Both the position numbers and the translations under genes were made by a program. The notes beneath the pieces were generated by a model. It was not told where the DNA came from. It saw only the letters and a list, made by a program, of their open reading frames with translations, and did no database searches. Positions 17,645 through 26,966 of a stretch of DNA of 62,429 nt are shown here, piece after piece. This DNA is from an uncultured Lachnospiraceae bacterium. GTDB taxonomy: Bacteria > Bacillota > Clostridia > Lachnospirales > Lachnospiraceae. How positions within the stretch are numbered: the stretch's first letter is position 1; the number at the start of each line of letters is the position of its first letter. The DNA is taken from contig CAJTLB010000019.1 of assembly GCA_910577045.1 (NCBI GenBank), forward strand, positions 1 to 62,429, given 5' to 3'.

Positions 17645-19147
17645 ATGAAAGTAATAGCAATGTATTTACCACAATTTCATAGGATTCCAGAAAATGATCA
17701 ATGGTGGGGTGAAGGTTATACAGAATGGAATGCAGTTAAAAATGCAGAGAAATTTTACGAGGAACATTATCAGCCACATATCCCTTTGAATAATAATTAT
17801 TATAATTTGTTAGAAAAAGATACTATGAAGTGGCAAGTTAAATTAATGAAAAACTATCAGGTATATGGTATGTGCTTCTATCATTATTATTTTGAAAATG
17901 GTAAAAAAATTTTAGAACAACCTGCAGAAAATTTATTGAAGTGGAAAGATATTGAAATGCCTTTTTGTTTTTCTTGGGCAAATGAAACATGGGCTAGGAC
18001 ATGGAGTTATGTGCAAGGTAGGAATTCTTGGAACCAGTTATTGGAAGGAAAATATAATAGTGAGGATAATGGAATTTTACTTAGGCAGGATTATGGAGAA
18101 GAGGAGGAATGGGAAAAACATTTTAATTATTTGTTACCATTTTTTAGAGATAATAGATATATTAAAATAGATAAAAAACCCGTTTTTATTATTTATAAAC
18201 CAGATGATATTCCATGTGTTTTGAGAATGATGGAAAAATGGAAAGAGTTGGCTAAAAAAAATGGAATGGATGGAATATATTTTATTGCTACAAATTCAGA
18301 TATAAATGGGTTTGATGCTTATTTAATGCAGGAACCAAATTATTCTTGTAATGGTTATGAGAAAGCGATAGAGGATTATGAAATTGTATGTAACAGACTT
18401 ATAAATAATATAGCTTTGGCAGATAAAAAACATTTTTTTTGTGGCTTTCCAGGATATGATGACACACCAAGAAGAGGAAAAAATGGTAGAGTGATCATAA
18501 ATGGCACCCCTAGTAAATTCTATAAACTTATGAAGGGGATTTTTTATTTTAGTGATAAAAAAGGAAGTGAATATGCTTTTGTAAATGCTTGGAACGAGTG
18601 GGGAGAGGGAATGTATTTAGAACCAGATGAGAAAGAACAATATAATTATTTAGAAGCATTAAAAAAAGCATTATTAGATTATAAGGAAATAAGTGAACAA
18701 GAAGAAAAGGAGTTTAATAAAATATTATATATAGATAAAAGAAAGGAGATAGACCAAAAGCAATTAAAAAAATATATATATTTTATAAGATTATTTGATA
18801 AATGGCTTTATGTAAAAGAAAATCATAAAACTATACAATTTTATTTTAATAAAAAAGGATACCAAAGAATTGTAATTTATGGATTAGGAATGACAGGAAA
18901 ACATTTATTAGCAGAGCTTAAGGAATTGCCAGTAGAGATTGCTTATGGGATTGATAAGAGGAATGATATGATAATGTTACCATTTCCAGTATATTCTCCA
19001 GAAGAAACTTTACCAAAAGCAGATGTGATTATAGTTAGTGTAACATATGATTTTGATAGTATTTATAAAAATTTAAAAAATAAATTTAATGGACCTATTA
19101 TATCTTTGGAAGAGGTTATTGATTATGTTATAAAAAGGATATCTTAA
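17645..19147 (+). CDS. WbsX-family glycan enzyme with C-terminal YGAG module
   Basis: A 500-residue protein. Residues 1 to about 360 match the WbsX family (GH99-like fold, annotated as glycosyltransferases in O-antigen/capsule loci): MYLPQFHRIPENDQWWGEGY near the start, TEWNAVKNA, CFYHYYF, FSWANETWART and FVNAWNEWGEGMYLEPD. The last 93 residues (408-500) are the module (RIVIYGLGMTGKHLL, then AYGIDKR). ATG 17645 follows GGAGGA at 17628-17633; a TTG at 17621 would add eight residues but lacks a site of its own. Precise activity in this family is poorly established. Confidence 0.82.
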   Translation: MKVIAMYLPQFHRIPENDQWWGEGYTEWNAVKNAEKFYEEHYQPHIPLNNNYYNLLEKDTMKWQVKLMKNYQVYGMCFYHYYFENGKKILEQPAENLLKWKDIEMPFCFSWANETWARTWSYVQGRNSWNQLLEGKYNSEDNGILLRQDYGEEEEWEKHFNYLLPFFRDNRYIKIDKKPVFIIYKPDDIPCVLRMMEKWKELAKKNGMDGIYFIATNSDINGFDAYLMQEPNYSCNGYEKAIEDYEIVCNRLINNIALADKKHFFCGFPGYDDTPRRGKNGRVIINGTPSKFYKLMKGIFYFSDKKGSEYAFVNAWNEWGEGMYLEPDEKEQYNYLEALKKALLDYKEISEQEEKEFNKILYIDKRKEIDQKQLKKYIYFIRLFDKWLYVKENHKTIQFYFNKKGYQRIVIYGLGMTGKHLLAELKELPVEIAYGIDKRNDMIMLPFPVYSPEETLPKADVIIVSVTYDFDSIYKNLKNKFNGPIISLEEVIDYVIKRIS

Positions 19148-19253
19148 AAAATTTGTAAAGATGAAAAATTGGATTTTGGAGATAAAAAGAGGTAGGTGTA
19201 TATGTTAGTTGGATATAAAAGTTACATGATATGTCTGAAATGAGGAAAAAACT

Positions 19254-20555
19254 ATGAAAAAAATAGCAGCTTGTATCGTTACATATAACCGTGATAAAGC
19301 AGTAGAGGAAACATGCCTTAAATTATTGGGTAGTTTGGATGAAAGATATTTAGATCTATATGTATATGATTCGAGTGATAACTATAAGACACAGGTTGTT
19401 ATAGAGAATTATACGAAAACATATAAGAATCTTTTTTATTGCCATATGGATAGTAACATACATTCTAGTCAAAAGGTATATCAGATCTACCAAGAGAAAA
19501 AAATGCAAGAACAGTATGCGTATTTATGGATTTTACCAGATTATTTAGCATTTTCAGAAGAAGTAATGGAACAGTGCCTAGAAAAGATAGATGAAGAATA
19601 TGATATGATTATGTTGGATTTTTATGATTATCAAAATAGAGGGAATCTAGAATATACAGATAAAAATAAGATATTTTTAAATTATGCGTGGGCTTTGACA
19701 CAATATGGGATTCTTATGCTTAATTGTAATTCTGTATTAAAAAATTGTGCCTGGTCGTATTTAAGTAAAAAATATTTACAACCTAATTATAGAAATTTTT
19801 CACATGTAACTATGTATTTTGAACAAATGTTACAGATCAAAGATTTTCGTTTTTATCATATTAGTGTACCTATGCGTCTGGTGTATTATTCGAGTCATAA
19901 AGGAAAAACAAGGTATTTTCATGAATTTTTAGATATTTGGGGGGATTATTGGCCGAAGAGTATGTATGCTTTACCAGCATATTATAAAGAAAAAGAGAGA
20001 GCTATTAAAAATCTTAGTACCTACACAGGCTATCTAGGTAAAACAGATTTACTAGAACTAAGGGTAAATAAAGTTTTAACAAAAAAAATGTTCTTTCGTT
20101 TGGTAAAGCATTGGAAAATCATATCTTCTGCTTCTGTCGGGACATTCTTTTATATCACATTTTTACCTATGTGTTTGATAAAAGGGAGCATAAAGGTTGA
20201 GCATTTAAAAAATCAGATAAAAGCAAGTTATAGAGAAGTAGAACTAACCTGTTTTTGTAGGAAATTTAAAGAGATTTATATATATGGCGCAGGGGTAAGG
20301 GCAGAACGATGTGCAGAATATCTGGATAGGTGCCATATCGAATATCAAGCATTTTTAGTGACACATTTGCAAAAAGAAACAGAAATAAAAGGGCATAAAG
20401 TCTTGGAATTTTCAAAAGAAATACCTTTTAACTATGCAGGCATTATCGTGGCAGTAAGTGAGAAATATCAAAAAGAAATTATTCCCCTTTTAGAGGAAAA
20501 TGGATTTGGAAAAAGGATATTTACGAAAAATATGATAGTAAGAGGAAAAACATGA
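19254..20555 (+). CDS. GT2-like glycosyltransferase with C-terminal YGAG module
   Basis: A 433-residue protein. The N-terminus (AACIVTYNRDKAVEE) is the GT-A fold start of family-2-like transferases, but the usual DD/DXD acceptor signature is replaced by WILPDYLAFSEE, so the assignment is approximate. A hydrophobic stretch near residues 290-310 (SASVGTFFYITFLPMCLI) could associate with the membrane. Residues 339-433 are the module (IYIYGAGVRAER). The 106-base gap upstream holds no recognisable gene. The 3' end overlaps the HAD gene by 4 bases (ATGA). Confidence 0.72.
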   Translation: MKKIAACIVTYNRDKAVEETCLKLLGSLDERYLDLYVYDSSDNYKTQVVIENYTKTYKNLFYCHMDSNIHSSQKVYQIYQEKKMQEQYAYLWILPDYLAFSEEVMEQCLEKIDEEYDMIMLDFYDYQNRGNLEYTDKNKIFLNYAWALTQYGILMLNCNSVLKNCAWSYLSKKYLQPNYRNFSHVTMYFEQMLQIKDFRFYHISVPMRLVYYSSHKGKTRYFHEFLDIWGDYWPKSMYALPAYYKEKERAIKNLSTYTGYLGKTDLLELRVNKVLTKKMFFRLVKHWKIISSASVGTFFYITFLPMCLIKGSIKVEHLKNQIKASYREVELTCFCRKFKEIYIYGAGVRAERCAEYLDRCHIEYQAFLVTHLQKETEIKGHKVLEFSKEIPFNYAGIIVAVSEKYQKEIIPLLEENGFGKRIFTKNMIVRGKT

Positions 20556-22813
20556 TATATAGTTTTGATATTTTTGATACATTAATTACAAGAAAAACAG
20601 CTACTCCTAAGGGGATTTTTGCCATTATGCAAAGGAGACTCATGCAGGACAGGGAGTTTTCTTCTATTTCTTTATATATAAGAGAAAATTTCTATGAATT
20701 AAGGATATATGCAGAAGAGATTGCCAGATATAGTATCTTATCACAAGAGGGAAAAGAGGAAGTTACCCTAGAGGAAATTTATCATGGTTTTCTTTTAACA
20801 GGAAGTGTGACAGAACAGGAAGTGTTGCAGCTTCAGCAGCTTGAGTTAGAAGTGGAGTATGAGTGTTCCATACCCATAAAAGAAAATATAGAAAAATTAA
20901 AAAAGAGATATTCCTCTTTGAATACTATAGTTTTAATATCAGATATGTATTTGGATGCAGATACCATTAGACAACTCTTATTAAAACATGACAGTATATT
21001 TAAAGAAATGAAAATATTTGTATCCTCCGAATATAGGAAACAAAAGTCTTCAGGGGCATTATTTGCTTGTGTAAAAAACAAAGAGAAGTTGGAAGAAAAA
21101 AAGTGGATTCATATTGGGGACAATATAGTAGCTGATAAAAGTGGGGCAGAGAAAGCAGGTATTTGTTCAGAATTATATCAATATCCTTCTTTTTTTGAGT
21201 TTGAAAAACAGGTGCTGGATGCTTTAGAAGCAGATATGGATGTGCAGTTGATGATTGGAACTTCTAGAAATTTAAGAATTGGCTGTAAAAAAAGACTGGC
21301 CTATCATATTGGGACGTCATTTGGTGGAAATTTGATTTTTCCTTATATGCAATGGGTAATTTCAGAAAGCTTAAAAAAGGGGATACAGCATCTTTATTTT
21401 ATTGCAAGGGATGGGTTCATTTTAAAAAAGGTTGCTGACCTTATAATAGAAAAGTACTTATATCCTATTAAAACAAGTTATATTTATGGTTCCCGTAAGG
21501 CGTGGCGTATGGCTTGTTTTTCAAAAGAAAAAACAAATATAGAACAAGTAATTTACTTTACAAATATGGAAGAACAAAATAGCATAGACAAAATTGCCAA
21601 AATCTTTCAGTTGCTGCCAGAGGAAATAGAGGAATTTATAGAAGAAAAAAGACAAGATTATACCATTGAGGAAGTAGGAAAAATAGCAAAAAAATTAAAT
21701 CAGAATAAGGCTTTTCGCAGTTTTTTAGAAAGAAAACAGAAGAAGAAAAAAGAACTGCTACAGAAGTATTTATTACAACAGATTGATTTTACAGAAAAAG
21801 GAGCCTTTGTAGAAGTTTCAGGAAGTGGAATGACACAAGCTTTACTAAGAGGGTTGATAGAGGAAATGGGATATCCCATTTTACCAACTTATTTTATGAG
21901 GGTTATAACAACAGAGTTTTTAAAAGAACAAGTCTGGGCATATATGCCAAGATTTTTTTATCATGGATATTTAGTGGAAGCTTTTTGCAGGGCAGTTCAT
22001 GGACAGACAGTTGGATATGAAGAAATGAATGGTAAGATAGTTCCTATTTTGGATGAGATAGAAACAGAATCTATGAAGAGGTATGGATATGAAGCATATA
22101 TAGATGGAGTTTGTCAATTTGTACAATCTTTTCTGCAAAGATTGGAGGAAGTGAATGTTTCTATTTCGGTAGAGAAAATTTATATCCGCTATTTTGAATA
22201 TTTAAGTCGTATTCCAGATAAAGAGGTATTGGAGTTTATTGGAGAACTTCCATTGGAAATAACAGGAGAAAAGAAAGAAATCATAAAATTGGCTCCGCTT
22301 TTAACAGAGGAAGAGATAGAGAAGATTTTTTTAATTCGTTCTTATGAGCCAATCAGCAGGTTCTATGATGGAAGTAATTTGGAATGTTCCATAAAACGCT
22401 GTTCCAAAGAGCAGCAAAAAAAAATAGAATATTATCAATTACATGCTAATACACCTATTGGAAATATGGCTAGGAAAAAGTATCATGATGTTCTTTCGCC
22501 ATTTTTACAAAAGCCTTCCAAAATGAAAGGAAAAGTGGCTTTATATGGCGCAGGAAGGTGGGGGCAAAAGTATTATTGGAGACTACAAGATACTTGTGAT
22601 GTGGAAATTGTTGCATGGGTGGATAGTGAGTATAGAACATATAGAAAGATGGGACTGGAAGTAAACGATATATCTGTTTTGAAAGGATGCTTTTATGACC
22701 AAATTTTGATTTGTGTAAAAAATAAGTTAGCTGTAAAGGAAATTTGGGAACAATTGTTGCAAATGGGAGTAGAGAAGGAGAAGATTTGGTGGATTCAAGA
22801 TATGTATAGTTAG
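20552..22813 (+). CDS. Large HAD-superfamily protein with C-terminal YGAG module
   Basis: A 753-residue protein. The HAD core begins at once: motif I DIFDT at 6-10, motif II LISDMYLD at about 127-134, and HIGDNIVADKSGAEKAG as motif IV. A second conserved domain follows (LAYHIGTSFGGNL, HLYFIARDGFILK, YGSRKAWRM). It is the same domain seen in the genes at 3731 and 26967. Residues 659-753 are the module (VALYGAGRWGQKYY, then VAWVDSEY). The ATG overlaps the preceding stop (ATGA), implying translational coupling. Role inferred only from the locus: a phosphatase or phosphotransfer step in polymer assembly. Confidence 0.8.
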   Translation: MIYSFDIFDTLITRKTATPKGIFAIMQRRLMQDREFSSISLYIRENFYELRIYAEEIARYSILSQEGKEEVTLEEIYHGFLLTGSVTEQEVLQLQQLELEVEYECSIPIKENIEKLKKRYSSLNTIVLISDMYLDADTIRQLLLKHDSIFKEMKIFVSSEYRKQKSSGALFACVKNKEKLEEKKWIHIGDNIVADKSGAEKAGICSELYQYPSFFEFEKQVLDALEADMDVQLMIGTSRNLRIGCKKRLAYHIGTSFGGNLIFPYMQWVISESLKKGIQHLYFIARDGFILKKVADLIIEKYLYPIKTSYIYGSRKAWRMACFSKEKTNIEQVIYFTNMEEQNSIDKIAKIFQLLPEEIEEFIEEKRQDYTIEEVGKIAKKLNQNKAFRSFLERKQKKKKELLQKYLLQQIDFTEKGAFVEVSGSGMTQALLRGLIEEMGYPILPTYFMRVITTEFLKEQVWAYMPRFFYHGYLVEAFCRAVHGQTVGYEEMNGKIVPILDEIETESMKRYGYEAYIDGVCQFVQSFLQRLEEVNVSISVEKIYIRYFEYLSRIPDKEVLEFIGELPLEITGEKKEIIKLAPLLTEEEIEKIFLIRSYEPISRFYDGSNLECSIKRCSKEQQKKIEYYQLHANTPIGNMARKKYHDVLSPFLQKPSKMKGKVALYGAGRWGQKYYWRLQDTCDVEIVAWVDSEYRTYRKMGLEVNDISVLKGCFYDQILICVKNKLAVKEIWEQLLQMGVEKEKIWWIQDMYS

Positions 22814-22847
22814 TATAAGGGGAATGGTAGGTTAGGAGATTAAAAAA

Positions 22848-24263
22848 ATGGTAAAACGGGTTTTATTTGGAGTAGGGACTATCGGGAAAGAGATAATACC
22901 TATATGGATAAAAATGGGGATTCCTTTGGATTATCTGGCAGATAACAATTCTGATTTATGGAATACTAGCTATAAAGGAATACCTATTTTATCTTTAGAG
23001 CAGATAAAGAAGCTGGATTCTGTTGAAATTGTAATTACTTGTAAGAAATATGAGGAAGTAATAAACCAATTAATTAGGGAAGGAATTCCAAGAGAATGTA
23101 TTTTTGAGTGTTATACCAAAAAAGGATTCCAAGAACAAGTAAAAAAGAATTATGTAATCAAAAAGAAAAAAGAGAATGGTATTTTATTTGATTTACAAAA
23201 TGGGTTGGTACTTGGTGGGGTGGAATCTTGGGTATTTCAGATGGCAAAAGAATTTCAGGAAAAGGGATTTTTTATAAAATATCTGACAACGAATATCAAT
23301 CCGCCTATGGTTCCTGTAAAGGGGATAGATACCACTATATTTGATTATCAAGAAATAAAAGGTGATGTAGAAAGAATATGGAACGGTGTAGCAGAAATGG
23401 TAATGTATTTGCCATGTATTGTGGTATGCAATTTCCCGTTTCAAATGTTTGAGGCTGCCTGTATGGCAAAAGAAATGTACCCAGAGCTTGTGAAAGTGAT
23501 TGCAGTGATTCATAGTGATGATAGGGTTTATTATGATGTGTATGAAAAGAACAAAAAGAATATAGACGAGGTTCTTGTAGTGAGTTCGAAAATTGAAGAT
23601 ACCATTTTAGAGAAAGGATTTTGTAGAGAAAAAGTACATAAAATTCAGTGGAACATTCCTTGTAAAGAAAAATTGGAACGATCGTATTCAAAAAAGGGAG
23701 AACCATTGCGGTTAGGGTATGCAGGACGCATTACAACAGAACTAAAACGGGTAGATCGTTTCCTTTTATTAGCAAAATCCTTACAAAAAAGAGGGATACC
23801 ATTTGTAATAGAACTTGCTGGGATTGGGCCATATGAGGAGCAATTACAGAGGGAAATTAACAAACAACAATTAGAAGAAGTCATAAAACTGGTAGGGTAT
23901 CTTCCTAGAGAAAGGATACCAGAGTTTTGGGAAAGACAGGATATAATGGTAAGCTGCTCTGATATAGAGGGACATAGTATTTCCCAAGAAGAAGCTATGG
24001 CCTCTGGTGCTGTCCCAGTGGTGTTTGATACTTCTGGTGCAAGGGATGATGTAATAGATGGGTATCATGGCTATGTATTACTAGTTGGTGAGGTACATGC
24101 CATGGCAGATAAGATAGAAATATTATATCAAGATAGGGACTTGTTAGAGAAAATGGGAAATCGTTCTTACCTGTCTATGAAAGAAAAAAAGAAACAGTCA
24201 AATATGATGCAACTATGGGAAGAGTTGTTAGCAGCAAAAGAAGTAATGGGTGAAGGAATATGA
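22848..24263 (+). CDS. GT4-family glycosyltransferase with N-terminal YGAG module
   Basis: A 471-residue protein. Residues 3-95 are the module (RVLFGVGTIGKEI, then DYLADNNSDLW). The rest is a GT-B enzyme of family GT4: GGVESWVFQMA at the acceptor side, AVIHSDD, RLGYAGRI, VIELAGIGPYEE, VGYLPRERIPEFW and the E-x7-E region SDIEGHSISQEEAMASG. In contrast to the GT4 at 12938, the module is fused. It overlaps the following GT2 gene by 4 bases. Confidence 0.86.
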   Translation: MVKRVLFGVGTIGKEIIPIWIKMGIPLDYLADNNSDLWNTSYKGIPILSLEQIKKLDSVEIVITCKKYEEVINQLIREGIPRECIFECYTKKGFQEQVKKNYVIKKKKENGILFDLQNGLVLGGVESWVFQMAKEFQEKGFFIKYLTTNINPPMVPVKGIDTTIFDYQEIKGDVERIWNGVAEMVMYLPCIVVCNFPFQMFEAACMAKEMYPELVKVIAVIHSDDRVYYDVYEKNKKNIDEVLVVSSKIEDTILEKGFCREKVHKIQWNIPCKEKLERSYSKKGEPLRLGYAGRITTELKRVDRFLLLAKSLQKRGIPFVIELAGIGPYEEQLQREINKQQLEEVIKLVGYLPRERIPEFWERQDIMVSCSDIEGHSISQEEAMASGAVPVVFDTSGARDDVIDGYHGYVLLVGEVHAMADKIEILYQDRDLLEKMGNRSYLSMKEKKKQSNMMQLWEELLAAKEVMGEGI

Positions 24264-25639
24264 AAAAAGTATCCATATTAGTACCAATTTATAATGTAGA
24301 AAAATATCTAAAACAATGTTTGGAAAGCCTTTGTAAGCAAACCTTACAAGAGATAGAAATTATCTGTATCAATGATGGATCTACGGATAGGAGTAAAGAA
24401 ATACTAGAAGAATATCAAAAACAGGATCATCGGATTGTGGTGATAGAAAAACCAAATACAGGTTATGGGAATTCCATGAATGTGGGATTAGACAGGGCAG
24501 TTGGGAACTATATTGCCATTGTAGAAAGTGATGATTTTGTGGAACCAGATATGATGGAACGGTTGTATGTAGAAGCAGAAAAGACAGAGGCAGATTTTGT
24601 AAAATCAAATTGTTATTTTTATTTGGATTATCCAACAGAAGAAAACCAATTGGTTAATCTTTTTGGTGATCTGCCAACAAGGAAATGGATCTGCCCCATA
24701 AAAAGACCAGAACTCTTTTTCAAATTGCAGACGATTTGGAGTGGGCTGTACCAAAGAGAATTTTTAGTGAAGAACCATATTCGTTTTCATGAGACACCAG
24801 GGGCATCCTACCAAGATGTGTCCTTTAGTTTCCAAGTATATGCCTGTGCTTCAAAGGTATGGCTTGTGCCAGAAGCCTATTACCATTATCGAACCAACAA
24901 TCTGAGTTCTTCCGTAAAAGCTCCCAATAAAGTATTTTGTATTTGTGAAGAGTTGGAGAAAATTAATCAATGGATAGAAGAGAGAGGGAAGGAAGAAGAA
25001 ACCTTAAAAAGGATCGCAAGCCGTTTGGGGTATCGGGTGTTGTTAGAAAGTTACCATGGTTTGGCTTCTGCGTTCCAATATACCTTATTTTTAAGAATGG
25101 TAGAATATTTTAAAAGTTATCAGGCAAGTGGGTATATGGAAGAGCCCATTTGGGATACTTCTGCTGTGAAAGAAGTAGAAACGATCTTAAAGAATCCAAA
25201 TCAATATTTTATGGAAACAGCAAAATCCTTTGAAGATGAACGGGTTCGGGATAGGAATAGCCCAGCGATCAATGATAGGTTGTATGGAAGGGCTGTTTTA
25301 CAAGAAGTACTAGAAAGTGAAAAGGTAATTCTATATGGGGCAGGAAAGATTGGAAAAGAAGTAGAAAGGTATCTATTGAATAAAAACTATCCAAAACAAA
25401 ATCTTTGTTTTGCAGTTACAACAAGGGAAGGAAATCCATCTTATGTAGAAGGAATCCCTGTTTTAGAGATAGGAGAATGTGAAGGTTGGAAAGAGAAAAC
25501 AATGGTGGTTGTGGCGGTCAAGGAGCAAAGCCAATTTGACATATTACAAAAGCTGGAACATATGTGCTTTAAAAAGATGGTAGTAATTGATCAACTGGTA
25601 TGGCAGGCAATTAAAGAAAATGAAGAGAAGGATGGGTAA
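24260..25639 (+). CDS. GT2-family glycosyltransferase with C-terminal YGAG module (copy 1)
   Basis: A 459-residue protein with a classical family-2 GT-A domain (VSILVPIYNVEKYLKQC, INDGSTDRS, SDDF as the DXD-like metal site, GNSMNVGLD). A helical C-terminal region follows, ending in the module at residues 355-459 (KVILYGAGKIGKEVER). It is a paralogue of the next gene. The start overlaps the previous stop (ATGA). Donor sugar unknown. Confidence 0.9.
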   Translation: MKKVSILVPIYNVEKYLKQCLESLCKQTLQEIEIICINDGSTDRSKEILEEYQKQDHRIVVIEKPNTGYGNSMNVGLDRAVGNYIAIVESDDFVEPDMMERLYVEAEKTEADFVKSNCYFYLDYPTEENQLVNLFGDLPTRKWICPIKRPELFFKLQTIWSGLYQREFLVKNHIRFHETPGASYQDVSFSFQVYACASKVWLVPEAYYHYRTNNLSSSVKAPNKVFCICEELEKINQWIEERGKEEETLKRIASRLGYRVLLESYHGLASAFQYTLFLRMVEYFKSYQASGYMEEPIWDTSAVKEVETILKNPNQYFMETAKSFEDERVRDRNSPAINDRLYGRAVLQEVLESEKVILYGAGKIGKEVERYLLNKNYPKQNLCFAVTTREGNPSYVEGIPVLEIGECEGWKEKTMVVVAVKEQSQFDILQKLEHMCFKKMVVIDQLVWQAIKENEEKDG

Positions 25640-25642
25640 GAA

Positions 25643-26941
25643 ATGGCAAAGGTTTCCGTGGTAATTCCAGTCTATAATGTAGAGAACTATGTAAAAGAAT
25701 GTTTGGATAGTGTAAAAAACCAGACGTTACAAGAATTAGAGATTATCTGTGTCGATGATGGTTCTACGGATGGATCAGGGGCGATTTTAGATCAGTATGC
25801 AAAGGAAGATGCCCGCTTCCATGTGATCCATAAGAAAAATGAAGGCTATGGCAAGGCAATGAATACAGGTATGGAGGCAGTCACTTCTCCCTATGTAGGG
25901 ATTGTCGAAAGTGATGACTGGGTTTCCCTTACTATGTATGAAGAACTCTATCAAGTGATGGAAGAAACCAAGGCAGATGTAGTAAAGGCGGATTTCTATG
26001 AATTTTACCAAGGAATAAACGGGATCACTATAGAGACATATAGGGCCTTGGTGGAAGGAGAAGAGAAAGAACTCTACCAGACCCCCTTTTCCTTAAAACA
26101 ATATCCAAAGGCTTTGTATGCCAGAAAATATACTTGGAGTGGGCTATATCGAACCGAGTTTTTAAAGGAAGGGCAGATCCTTCATAATGAAACACCAGGG
26201 GCTTCTTACCAAGACAATGGTTTTTGGTTCCAAACCATGGTAAAGGCAAAGAAGATTTCCTTTGTAAATCAGGCATTTTACCATTATCGGGTGGATAACA
26301 TGAATTCTTCCATACATAGTAAAGGCAAAGTATTTGCCGTTTGTGATGAGTTTGATTTTATCCGTAAAAAGTTAGAGGAAATGGGAGAAGAAGGGGCACC
26401 TTATTATAAATGGATGTTCTATTTCCGTATTACAGACTGTATTGGGAATATTGACCGAGTGGCAGAAGAATATCGGCTTATGTTGGCAGAACGGAGCAGG
26501 GAAGATTTCCTGGCTGCCCTTTATGCAGGGGAAGTGGATGCAGAAATTTATCTGGAACCTTGGAAAACAAAGATTTTTGAGGTACTTGCCAGTCCAAGGG
26601 AATATGTTAGGAAAGTCACAGAAGACAAAGAAAAGCTCTTTAAGGCAGTAGAAGGATTTTCACAGATGGTGATCTATGGGGCAGGGATAGTAGGAAAACA
26701 TGTAGTAGAGAAGCTAGGAGGGGCACGGATAGGCACAAGGGTCAAGTATATTGCCGTTTCTGATCCAAATAGCAATCAGAGTCATATCTATGGGGTTCCA
26801 GTGGTAGCGATTGAAGAATTGGTTCCCTATCGGGAAGAGGTTCTTGTGGTGTTGGCAGTAGGGGAAGCACTGATGCCAGAAGTACGAAAGAACATACAAA
26901 AACTGGGATTTCCACACTATGTGGAATGGAAAGAATTATAA
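25643..26941 (+). CDS. GT2-family glycosyltransferase with C-terminal YGAG module (copy 2)
   Basis: A 432-residue paralogue of the preceding gene: VSVVIPVYNVENYVKEC, VDDGSTDGS, ESDDW, then a conserved ETPGASYQDNGFWFQ segment also found in copy 1 (ETPGASYQDVSFSFQ). The module occupies residues 342-432 (MVIYGAGIVGKHVVE). It starts 3 bp after copy 1. Its codons are noticeably less AT-rich than those of the 11-19 kb block. Likely adds a related sugar in the same repeat unit. Confidence 0.9.
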   Translation: MAKVSVVIPVYNVENYVKECLDSVKNQTLQELEIICVDDGSTDGSGAILDQYAKEDARFHVIHKKNEGYGKAMNTGMEAVTSPYVGIVESDDWVSLTMYEELYQVMEETKADVVKADFYEFYQGINGITIETYRALVEGEEKELYQTPFSLKQYPKALYARKYTWSGLYRTEFLKEGQILHNETPGASYQDNGFWFQTMVKAKKISFVNQAFYHYRVDNMNSSIHSKGKVFAVCDEFDFIRKKLEEMGEEGAPYYKWMFYFRITDCIGNIDRVAEEYRLMLAERSREDFLAALYAGEVDAEIYLEPWKTKIFEVLASPREYVRKVTEDKEKLFKAVEGFSQMVIYGAGIVGKHVVEKLGGARIGTRVKYIAVSDPNSNQSHIYGVPVVAIEELVPYREEVLVVLAVGEALMPEVRKNIQKLGFPHYVEWKEL

Positions 26942-26966
26942 AAAGAAGAACACAGGGAGAGATACC

